64,000 nt of DNA from Mesorhizobium opportunistum WSM2075. Lineage in GTDB: Bacteria; Pseudomonadota; Alphaproteobacteria; Rhizobiales; Rhizobiaceae. Shown here one piece after another: positions 16,741 through 25,800 of this stretch (within the stretch, counting starts at the first letter, position 1; every line of letters starts with the position of its first letter). The notes beneath the pieces are model-generated. The model made no database searches, had not been told where the DNA came from, and was given only the letters and a program-made list of their open reading frames with translations. The DNA lies in NCBI RefSeq assembly GCF_000176035.2, contig NC_015675.1, positions 5,088,001 through 5,152,000 on the forward strand, given 5' to 3'. Position numbers and translations under genes: made by a program.

Positions 16741-17505
16741 TTAGGCCGGCTGCCGTTCGGCCTGCCGTGCCGCCACGCGACGCATGGCGATGACCCGGCG
16801 GCGGCGGATTTCGGTGCGCATTGCCATCAGATGCAATGCGAAGAACAGCACCGTGAAGCCGATAGCCATGACCAGCAGCGGCCACAGCATCGAGGGGTCG
16901 ATGGTCGATCCGCCCATGCGGAACACCGAGGCCGGCTGGTGCAGCGTGTTCCACCAGTCGACCGAAAATTTGATGATCGGGATGTTGATGAAGCCGACCA
17001 GCGTGATGATGGCGGCGGCCCAGGCGGCGCGGCTGGCGTCATCGAGCGCACGGGTCAGCGCGATGATGCCGAGATACATCAGGAACAGCACGAAGACCGA
17101 GGTCAGCCGCGCATCCCAGACCCACCAGGTGCCCCACATCGGCTTGCCCCAGATCGAGCCGGTAATCAGCGCCAGTGCGGTGAAGGCGGCACCGATGGGG
17201 GCAGCCGATTTCAGCGCGACATCGGCCAGCGGATGGCGCCAGACCAGGGTGCCGAGTGCCGAGAGCGCCATCAGCGTGTAGCACATCATGGCGAGCCAGG
17301 CGAAAGGCACATGGATGTACATGATGCGAACGGTGATGCCTTGCTGGAAATCCTCAGGCGCGGTGAAGCTCATATAGAGCCCGACGGCGAGGACAAGCGC
17401 CGCAATCGCTGCCAGCCACGGCACAACCTTGTCCGCCAGCCCGACGAAGCGCGTCGGGTTGGCAAGATCGGTCCAGCCGGTCAGGCGTGAGGTGATGTCG
17501 CTCAT
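16741..17505 (-). CDS. ccmC: Heme exporter permease CcmC (cytochrome c maturation)
   Basis: A 254-residue protein with six membrane helices. It carries the tryptophan-rich periplasmic signature of heme handling proteins, WGTWWVWDARLTS near residues 123-135, and flanking periplasmic His residues (YIHVPFAW near 65 and WNTLHQP near 185). CcmC delivers heme to CcmE during c-type cytochrome assembly. The usual neighbours ccmA, ccmB, ccmD and ccmG are all absent here, so the gene is an orphan in this segment. Its upstream region holds a RIME-like repeat. Confidence 0.93.
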   Translation of the reverse strand: MSDITSRLTGWTDLANPTRFVGLADKVVPWLAAIAALVLAVGLYMSFTAPEDFQQGITVRIMYIHVPFAWLAMMCYTLMALSALGTLVWRHPLADVALKSAAPIGAAFTALALITGSIWGKPMWGTWWVWDARLTSVFVLFLMYLGIIALTRALDDASRAAWAAAIITLVGFINIPIIKFSVDWWNTLHQPASVFRMGGSTIDPSMLWPLLVMAIGFTVLFFALHLMAMRTEIRRRRVIAMRRVAARQAERQPA

Positions 17506-17572
17506 GCGGCTTTACATAGACCGCCAATGCATTTGGGGCAATCGAGCGGCGGTGTCGCAGGCGTATAAGCCT

Positions 17573-17726
17573 CTTCCTTCTCCCCTTGCGGGAGAAGGTG
17601 GCCTCGCGAAGCGAGGTCGGATGAGGGGTGTTCCAGCGGAGTGAGGCGTTGGCGTTCCCTGGAACACCCCTCAACCGTCTCGGCGCTGCGCGCCGATCCA
17701 CCTTCTCTCACAAGGGGAGAAGGAAG
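17573..17726. repeat. RIME-like composite element with 16-bp perfect terminal inverted repeats
   Basis: CTTCCTTCTCCCCTTG at 17573-17588 is matched perfectly by its complement at 17711-17726. Between them lie further blocks shared with rhizobial intergenic mosaic elements (ggatgaggggtgttcc and its mirror ggaacacccctc). It fills most of the gap between ndvA's end and ccmC's start and could form one long cruciform or hairpin. Confidence 0.85.
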
Positions 17727-17739
17727 AACCGTCACCTGC

Positions 17740-19512
17740 TTACGCGGCCTCGCCCTGCACGGAGCGGCTGAGGCGGCGGACTTCCTCGTCGTTGAGCAAG
17801 CCGCCGGCGCGCAGCAGGCTGGCGAAGCGGCCATTGCGCAGCGACAATTCGGCGAAGCCACCCATCTCGATCACCTTGCCCTTGTCCATGAACACGACCA
17901 GGTCAGCGTCGCGAACGGTGGTCAGGCGGTGGGCGATGATGAAGGTGGTGCGGTCGCGCCGCAACTCGTCGATCGCTTCCTTGACGCGGTCCTCGGTTTC
18001 GACGTCGAGCGCGCTGGTCGCCTCGTCGAGCACCAGGATCGGAGCATCCTTCAGCACGGCGCGGGCAATGGCGATGCGCTGGCGCTCGCCACCCGACAGC
18101 TGGCCGCCACGCTCGCCGACCACGGTGTCGTAGCCGCCGCTCTTGGCCAGGATGAAATCCTGCGCGGCAGCCGCGTTGGCGGCGGCATGGATCTCGTCAT
18201 TGGTCGCATCGGCGCGGCCGACGCGGATGTTATCCTCGATCGAACGATTGAGCAGGCCGGCATCCTGGAACACGGTGGCGATCGAATGGCGCAGCGACTT
18301 GCGGGTCACCGTGCGGGTATCGATGCCGTCGATCAGGATACGACCGTGCGACGGCGAGAAGACGCGCTGCAGCAGGTTGATGAGCGTCGTCTTGCCGGCA
18401 CCCGTCGGTCCGACGATGGCGACGGTCTGGCCGGCCTGGACCTCAAAGGAAACATCGCTGACGCCCTGGCCCGAATTGGGGAATTCGAAGCCGACTTCCT
18501 CGAAGCGGACATGGCCGGTGACGTTGGTGAGATCGCGCAAGCCATCCGGTTCGGCGACATCGGCAGCCGAGTCCTCGAGCTTGTAGAAGTCCTCGAGCTT
18601 GGCGCGGGCCTCCGAAATCTGGTTGGCGAAAGCCGACATCTGGTCGAGCCGCGAGATCAACAGCGTGGCAAAGCCGGTAAAGGCGATCACATCGCCAACC
18701 CGCAACTGGCCGTGGGTGACCAGATAGGCGCCGATCAGAAGCACCACCATCATCGAGATGGTCGACGACAGGCGATTGAGCGCATTGGCGATGGCCCACC
18801 AGTCGAGCACCGGGTTCTGTGCGTCGAGCAGGTTCTTGACGTAGCGGCGCAAGGTTTCGGCCTCATGGCCAAGGCGATTGTAGCTCTGGAGAACAGCGAC
18901 GTTGCTGACGGAATCCGTCACGTGCGCGAACACCTTGTGATAGTGGCGCTCGACGGCGGCCTGGCCGGCCTTGGTGCGCTTCATCACCAGACGGCCGATG
19001 CCGACATAGAGGATGCCGAGCCCAAGCAGCACCATCGACATACGCACATCCATGCTAAGTGCGGTCGGCACCAGCAGCACAAGTGCAACTGCCGTGGACA
19101 GATGCTGGCGCATGAATTCGAGCCACAGGCTGAACAGCGTCTCGACGGCGCGCAGCAGCGTGTGCAAGGCGTTCGACGTGCCGCGCTGATGGTGCCAGGC
19201 AAGCGGCATGGTGATGACACGCTCGAAGGACTCGCACAGCACTTCGCTGCGCCGGGCATGAGCAAAGCGGTCGGCGCCGCGCGCCACGAGAACGAAAGCC
19301 ATGACGTTGAAGGCGCCCAAACCGGCCCACACGGCAAGCGTGGAGAATACCGAGCCATGCGCCGAAATCGCATCGATCACCCGGCCAAACATGATCGGCT
19401 CCAGGATGGCGATGGCGGCAAGGGCGATATTGGCGCCGCAAATCAGCGCGACGCGCTTCTTGTCGGCGGCCAAATACCCCAGCGCTCTCCAATAGATCTG
19501 CAGAAGTGACAC
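17740..19512 (-). CDS. ndvA: Cyclic beta-1,2-glucan ABC exporter NdvA/ChvA
   Basis: A 590-residue half-transporter with membrane domain first (about 1-310) and ATPase second. Walker A is GPTGAGKT, the signature is LSGGERQR, Walker B is ILVLDEATSALD and the switch is IIAHRL. The N-terminal half closely follows the NdvA pattern I know (LAWHHQRGTSNALHTLLRAV, RTKAGQAAVERHYHKVFAHV). It moves cyclic beta-1,2-glucan made by NdvB to the periplasm, needed for osmoadaptation and for nodule invasion in rhizobia. It follows ndvB on the same strand with a 373-base gap, so it may have its own promoter. Confidence 0.96.
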   Translation of the reverse strand: MSLLQIYWRALGYLAADKKRVALICGANIALAAIAILEPIMFGRVIDAISAHGSVFSTLAVWAGLGAFNVMAFVLVARGADRFAHARRSEVLCESFERVITMPLAWHHQRGTSNALHTLLRAVETLFSLWLEFMRQHLSTAVALVLLVPTALSMDVRMSMVLLGLGILYVGIGRLVMKRTKAGQAAVERHYHKVFAHVTDSVSNVAVLQSYNRLGHEAETLRRYVKNLLDAQNPVLDWWAIANALNRLSSTISMMVVLLIGAYLVTHGQLRVGDVIAFTGFATLLISRLDQMSAFANQISEARAKLEDFYKLEDSAADVAEPDGLRDLTNVTGHVRFEEVGFEFPNSGQGVSDVSFEVQAGQTVAIVGPTGAGKTTLINLLQRVFSPSHGRILIDGIDTRTVTRKSLRHSIATVFQDAGLLNRSIEDNIRVGRADATNDEIHAAANAAAAQDFILAKSGGYDTVVGERGGQLSGGERQRIAIARAVLKDAPILVLDEATSALDVETEDRVKEAIDELRRDRTTFIIAHRLTTVRDADLVVFMDKGKVIEMGGFAELSLRNGRFASLLRAGGLLNDEEVRRLSRSVQGEAA

Positions 19513-19885
19513 TTCAGCTACTCCGCCAACTCTCTATTGTGCTCAATTCCAGTATTGTGCACTGCACCATTTAATGACACGTAACGGTTGACGCGTCGCA
19601 AAACAATGCCCGTCTATCGCTTCCGTTCCCATTTAGCGAACAAAAGATGACGACGATGCGAAATCTGACGTGATCACCTAACGGTTTGAGATAAAAGGTG
19701 AAATGTCAGCCTTGCGGCAAAATCATGGCAACGGCAGAGCAGTGCCACATTTTTAATCACAGTAGGCTTGAACGGCCTATTCAGGGGCCACCCGGCGGTT
19801 GCCGCCACGGATCTCGCGCAAGTAAACCGGGCGCGGCTTCGCGCGCCCCGCAGGACGCGCGATAGGTCGGATTAACCTTTTGATT
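19513..19885. other. ndvB-ndvA intergenic region
   Basis: Gap of 373 bases between the ndvB stop and the ndvA start. Next to ndvB it holds a perfect 7-bp GC stem (19829-19848, loop GCTTCG) without a T-run. The ndvA-proximal part (19540-19760) is AT-richer and is the likely place for an ndvA promoter, though I cannot point to a clear -35/-10 pair. No gene seen. Confidence 0.5.
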
Positions 19886-22800
19886 TCACCCCGGTATCTT
19901 GACCACAACCTCGGTCTGGCTGCCGGCTTTGGGTTCGAAGGACGCGGACTTTGTCTTCGAACCATTGACTTCAAGCGAGATCGTCTTGGTTTTTTTGTCG
20001 CGAATGACATGAACCTTGATCTCGGCGCCAAGCATTTTGAGCGAGGCCTGGTAGCCATCCCAGTGGCTGGGCAGTTTCGGCCGTAATGTGATCTGCTTGC
20101 CGCGCCGTTCGATGCCGAGAATGCCTTCGACCGCCGCCCGGTAGAGCCAGCCGGCCGAGCCGGTGTACCAGGTCCAGCCGCCACGGCCTCCCTTGTCGTC
20201 TCCGGCATAGATATCAGCCGCGACCACATAGGGTTCGACACGGTAATGCTCGGCCGAGGCCTCGTCGAAGGCGTGGTTGACCGGGTTCAGCATCGAGAAG
20301 CAGCGATAGGCTTCATCGGTCAGCCCCATCTCGGCCAGCGCAATGACGAACCAGGTGGCGGCGTGGGTGTACTGGCCGCCATTCTCGCGCACGCCCGGCG
20401 GATAGCTCTTGATGTAGCCGGGATCCTTCTGCGTCTTCGAGAAGGGCGGCGTGAACAGTTTCACGATTTTGAGCTTGTCGTCGACGAGCAGCTTGGTCGC
20501 TTGCTGCATCGCCGTCGTCGACCGCGCCGGGTCGCCCTCACCCGAAAGCACGCTCCAGGATTGTGCGATGGAGTCGATCTTGCACTCCTGCGACGTGCGG
20601 GAGCCCAGTGGCGTGCCGTCGTCGAAGCTGCCGCGCCGGTACCATTCGCCGTCCCACGCCGTGCTTTCAAGCGCCCGCTTCAGCGCCTCGGCATGCTTTG
20701 TCCAGGCCTGCGCACGCTTGGTGTCACCCTCGGCCTTGGCGACGGGGGCGAAATCGCCCAACGTCTTCAGCAGGAACCAGCCCAGCCACACGCTCTCGCC
20801 CTTGCCGTGCTCGCCGACGCGGTTCATGCCGTCGTTCCAGTCGCCGCCGAGGATCAGCGGCAGGCCGCCAGGACTGCTGCGCTTGATGGCAAGGTCGAGC
20901 GCACGCGCGCAATGGTCGTAGAGCGACACGGTCTTCTTCGAGATTTCCGGGGTGAAGAAGGCATCGTGTTCGCCCTCGCCCAGCGCCTGCCCGTCGATGA
21001 AGGGCAGTTGCTCCTTCAGGATGCCGGCATCGCCGGTCACCGTCAGATAGCGCGCCGTGGCATGGGCCAGCCAGACCACGTCGTCGGAGATCATGGTGCG
21101 CACGCCGGCTCCGGTGCGCGGCAGCCACCAGTGCTGCACATCTCCCTCGGGGAACTGCCGCCGCGCGGCATTGAGGATCTGGTCGCGCGCCAGCGTCGGA
21201 TCGTGCGCCAGCAGCGACAGCGTGTCCTGCAACTGGTCGCGGAAACCAAAGGCGCCGCTCGCCTGGTAGAAGGCCGAGCGGGCGCGGATGCGGCAGGCAA
21301 GGCTCTGATAGGGCAGCCAGTGATTGACCATGGCATCGAGGGCCTTGTCCGGCGTCTCGACCTGGATGGTGTCGAGGAAACCGCGCCACTCGCGCTCGTT
21401 GTCGGCCAGGCGCTGGTCGAAATCCTTGCCGCGGTGCCTTTCCACCAGCGCGCTCGCCTGCGCGGAGGACTCGGCGTCACCGAGCAGCCAGAGCAGCGTA
21501 ACGTCGCCACCGGCCGGAATCTCGATGTCGCGGGCGATCGCCGCGCAAGGATCGTCTCCGGCCTCGACACGGCCCGATAAGGCCGCACCGCTCAGCACCG
21601 CCTGCGGCAGCTCGCTGGAGCCATGCCGGCCGAGGAATTCGGCGCGGTCCGCCGTCACCGAGTGGACGCCGGCATCGGCGGCGAGGAAAGCCACCCGCTC
21701 ACTGAAATCGAGGCCGTATGGGTTTTGCGCCAGCAACGCGCCGGTCGCGCCGTCGCGCGACGGGACGATGGTTGCCGCGGTGCGGGACCGATGCCCGCCA
21801 AGCACCCATTCGGCATAGGCATAGACGCGCAGCCGCGACGGCACCGAGCCGGAGTTCTGGATGCGCAGGCGCGTGATCTTCACCGGATCGACGGGATCGA
21901 CGACATGGGTCAGGTCCATCGACAGAGGCCCGCGCTTCGAGCGGAAGGTCGAGAAGCCCTGGCCATGCCAGGCCTCGTAGGTCATCGAGGGATCGCGCAC
22001 CATGGCTGCGAGCGGCGAGAATGCCCGGCCGCTGGCCTGGTCGTAGATGTAGATGCCCTCGCCCGGCCGGTTCGAGACCGGGTCGTTCGACCACGGCGTC
22101 AACTGGTAGTCGCGGCTGTTGCGGCTCCAGGTGAAGGCAGCACCCTCGGCCGAGGTGTGGAAGCCGAAAGAAGCGTTGGAGACGACGTTGATCCACGGCT
22201 GCGGCGTGGTGCGCCGGCCGGCAAGCCTCACCACATAGTGCCGCCCGTCGCCGTCGAAGCCACCGAAACCGTTCCACTGGCTGAGGCCGGCGCCATCGGC
22301 GCTGACATCGGCCAGGGCCTGCGAGGCGAACGCATGCGTCGTCGGCGCCGTAATTTCGCGCGGGGCCGGCAGCCCGCCCGGCTGAAGGCCGTCGCGCGCC
22401 TGCAAGGCAGCCGCATCGGCCCGCTCGATCTGGTCGAAGATGGTGCCGTTGCGCGTATGCAGCACCACCCGGGCGACGGCGAGCAGCGTCCTGTAGGTGG
22501 TTTCTTCCATCAGGTCGCGGCGCACCGCGAAAATGTGCTGTCGGGGGCCGAGTTCCTTGCCGCGCAGACGGCTGTTTTCACACAGCGTCTCGACCGCACG
22601 CTGCAGGTCCTGGACATAGGACGAGGCCTGCTCGTTGACGACGACGAAGTCGATCATCATGCCGCGGGTGCGCATGTATTCCTGGAAGCGCAGTGCCTGG
22701 GCAACGATCTCCAGATCGGCGACATCGCCGATCCTGACCAGGAAGATCGGGAAGTCGCCGGAAATGCTGGTCGGCCACAGGCTCGACTGCTTGCCAAGGC

Positions 22801-25800
22801 CCGCAGCGATGGAATCGGCCGGCAGACGCAGAAACGGATCGGGATAGATCAGATAGCGCGCCAGTTTCTGCACATTGGCGGCATCGGCGAGGCTGAGGCC
22901 CATATGGCGGGTCTGCACCTGGCTTCGGGTCCAGGCAAGCATCGCCTGGCGGGCAAAGCTCTCCTGATGGTCGAGGCGGTTTATGGCCTCCTCCAGTTCG
23001 GTGCGGTTGGCCCCGACGACGGTCCAGAAAGTCAGCGATATCTTCTTGTTGGCGGGCACGCGCACCTGGCGGCGCAGAGAGGCGATAGGATCGAGCGTGA
23101 AGCCGGAGCCGCCGCCGAGCCTGGCGCCGGGATCGAAGGCGGCGGCATCGACGATGGTGCGGCCACGGCCGATGAAGGCGCGCCTGTCGGTCTCTGCCTC
23201 GGCGTCACGCGCCGGCCCGGACGGATCGGTGACGAAATGTACCAGGGTGATGTCGGGCTCGCTGGTTTCGCGCTTGCGGCGCGTGGCGAAGATCGCGCCG
23301 TTGTTGGCGGCGATTTCGGTCTCCACGAACATCTTCGAGAAGGCAGGATGCGCGTTGTCGGAAGCCTCCAAACCCAGCACCAGCTCGGCAAAGGACGTCA
23401 CTTCGATGTGACGGTCGGTCGGCCCTTCGTTGAACAGGGTGACGCGCCGGCCTTCGCCATTGCCTTCGGAGACGACGATGCATTCCACTTCGGAGCGCAG
23501 CGTGCCAACCAACTTTACGAAGCTCGCCTTGTCGTCGGAGAACAGGGTCTGCGTCTTTTCCTCGGCCGCGCGCTTGGGCTCCGATGTCGCCGACCACCAG
23601 TCGCCCGTGGTGGCGTCACGCAGGAAAATGTAGGAACCAAGCCGGTCCTCGACCGGGTCGGGCTGCCAGCGCGTGACGGCAAGATCGCCCCAGCGGCTGT
23701 AGCCGGAACCGGTCGCGGTCACCATCACCGAATAGCGGCCGTTCGACATCACATTGGTCGAACGCAGCGCCCTCAAGGGATCAAGCACGATGCGGGTATC
23801 GGGACTCTCGATCTCGGTCTCGTCCTTGGAGCGCTCGTCGGCCTCGGTGCGGACGGTCGCCGTCGGGATGTCGCGCGGCGCCCTCTCCTGCAGCAAGAGT
23901 TCGGCAGATTCAATGACCGGATCGCTGTGGAAGCGGTCGCGCAGGCGACCCTCGAAGATCGCGTCGGCCACCGCCGCGATCGACATGCCCGAATGGTGCG
24001 CATAGTAATTCAGCACGACCGCATGGTTGGTGCCTTCAGGCACGCGCTGCGGCGTGAAATCGACCGCATCGTAATAACCATGGGGACCAAGCGCGCCGAT
24101 CTCGCGCAGACGCGCAAGATTCTGCACCGCTTCGCGCGGGTTGAACTGCGCCGCCAATATGGTGGCATAGGGCGCGATCACCGTGTTCTGGCCAAGGCCG
24201 CGCTTCAGCCCAAGCCCGGGCACGCCGAAATTGGTGTACTGGTAGGTCAGTTCCCGGTCTCGGGCATTGTAGGCAGCTTCCGAAATGCCCCACGGCACGT
24301 TCTTCTGGCGGCCGTACTGCATCTGGCGCTTGATGATCAGCTTGCTGGTCTGGTTGAGGATCGAGCCTTGCGGCTCCTTCATCACCAGCGGTGGCATCAG
24401 ATATTCGAACATCGAGCCCGACCAGGACATCAGTGAGCCCTGGAAGCCGATCTCGACGATCGGGCGGCCGAGCCGGAACCAGTGCTCGGTCGGCAGGTCG
24501 CCCTTGGCGATGGCGAACAGGCTGGTCAGCCGCGCCTCGGAGGCGAGAAGGTCGTAGCAGCTTTCGTCGAGCTGATGTTCCTCGACCCGGTAGCCGATCG
24601 ACAGAAGCTTGCGTTCCGGTCGCATCAGGAAGGCAAATTCCATCTCGAAGGCGAAACGGCGTGTGCGCTCGCGCAAGGTCAGGAGCTTGGCGCGCAACGC
24701 CTCGACGGCGTTTTCGTCGCTGTGGGCATCGTGGACATGCGCCTCGCAAGTCGCTTCCAGCCTGGCCGCCCAGTCGACGATGATGTCGCTCTGGGCCGAT
24801 GCCGCCTCGGTGTGGATTGCGGTCGCCAGCTTGCGGATCTCGCCCGCCAGCACGGCCAGGTTGATGGTGCGGATCGAGGCCATTTCCGGCTGCGCCTTGA
24901 TGGTATCGACCGCGCGCCGCATGCCGTCGAGGCGGTCGACGAGGCGCTGGCGCAGCGGCCGCAACTGGCGGCGGTCGTCGGGCAGCTCATCGAGGCTTTC
25001 GCTGAGGATGGTGACGGTGTCGAGAATGCCTTCGAAATCGCCCTGGAGGTGAACGGAAGGCGCTTCCGCCCATTCGGCACAGGCAGCCGCCACAGCGACA
25101 AGATGGCCAGCGAGGTTGCCGCTGTCGACAGCGGAAATATAGAGCGGATAGAGCGGCTTCAGCGTCGTGGTGTCATACCAGTTGAAGAGGTGGCCGCGCT
25201 CGCGCGGCATGCTCTCGATGGTCGCCATGGTGGCATCGATGCGGGTGATGGCGTCGGACAGGCTGATCCAGCCGAAATCGCGCGCGGAGACGACCGACAA
25301 GAGGTAGACACCGACGTTGGTCGGCGAGGTGCGCGGCGCCACGACCGGCGCCGGGCTTTCCTGGAAATTGTCGGGCGGCAGATGGTGATGCTCTGCCGTG
25401 ACGAAGGTTTCGAAATAATGCCAGGTGCGCCGCGCCACCGTGCGCAGCGTATGGATATCGGCCTGCGATATGCGCAAGCGGTCCTCGGTTTCCGCCGAGC
25501 GGCTGATCCAGCTGGCGATCGCCGGCGAGCCGATCCAGAACAGGGCGAAGAAGAAGGCGACGAAGGCGCCGGTGGAATCGGCCAGCACCGGAATGGCGAG
25601 GCCGACGAAGCCGATGATCACGGCACCGTACATCATGCCATAGTACGAGCCGATATCGTTGTCGCCGGCCTTGTGGGCCTGCGAAGCGGTGCGCCATTCC
25701 AGAAGGTTCTGGCGGCTGACGAACAACCGGTAGAGCGTGCGCACGATGGCATCGCCCATCATCCAGGCGTTGTGCGCCATCAGCACGATCTTCAGCGCCA

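Noticed and set aside
17641..19509. A 622-codon plus-strand frame opposite ndvA
   Set aside because: Antisense shadow of the NdvA coding region; it also begins inside a repeat.
21623..24436. A 937-codon open frame on the plus strand opposite ndvB
   Set aside because: Same reasoning: antisense shadow of the C-terminal half of NdvB.
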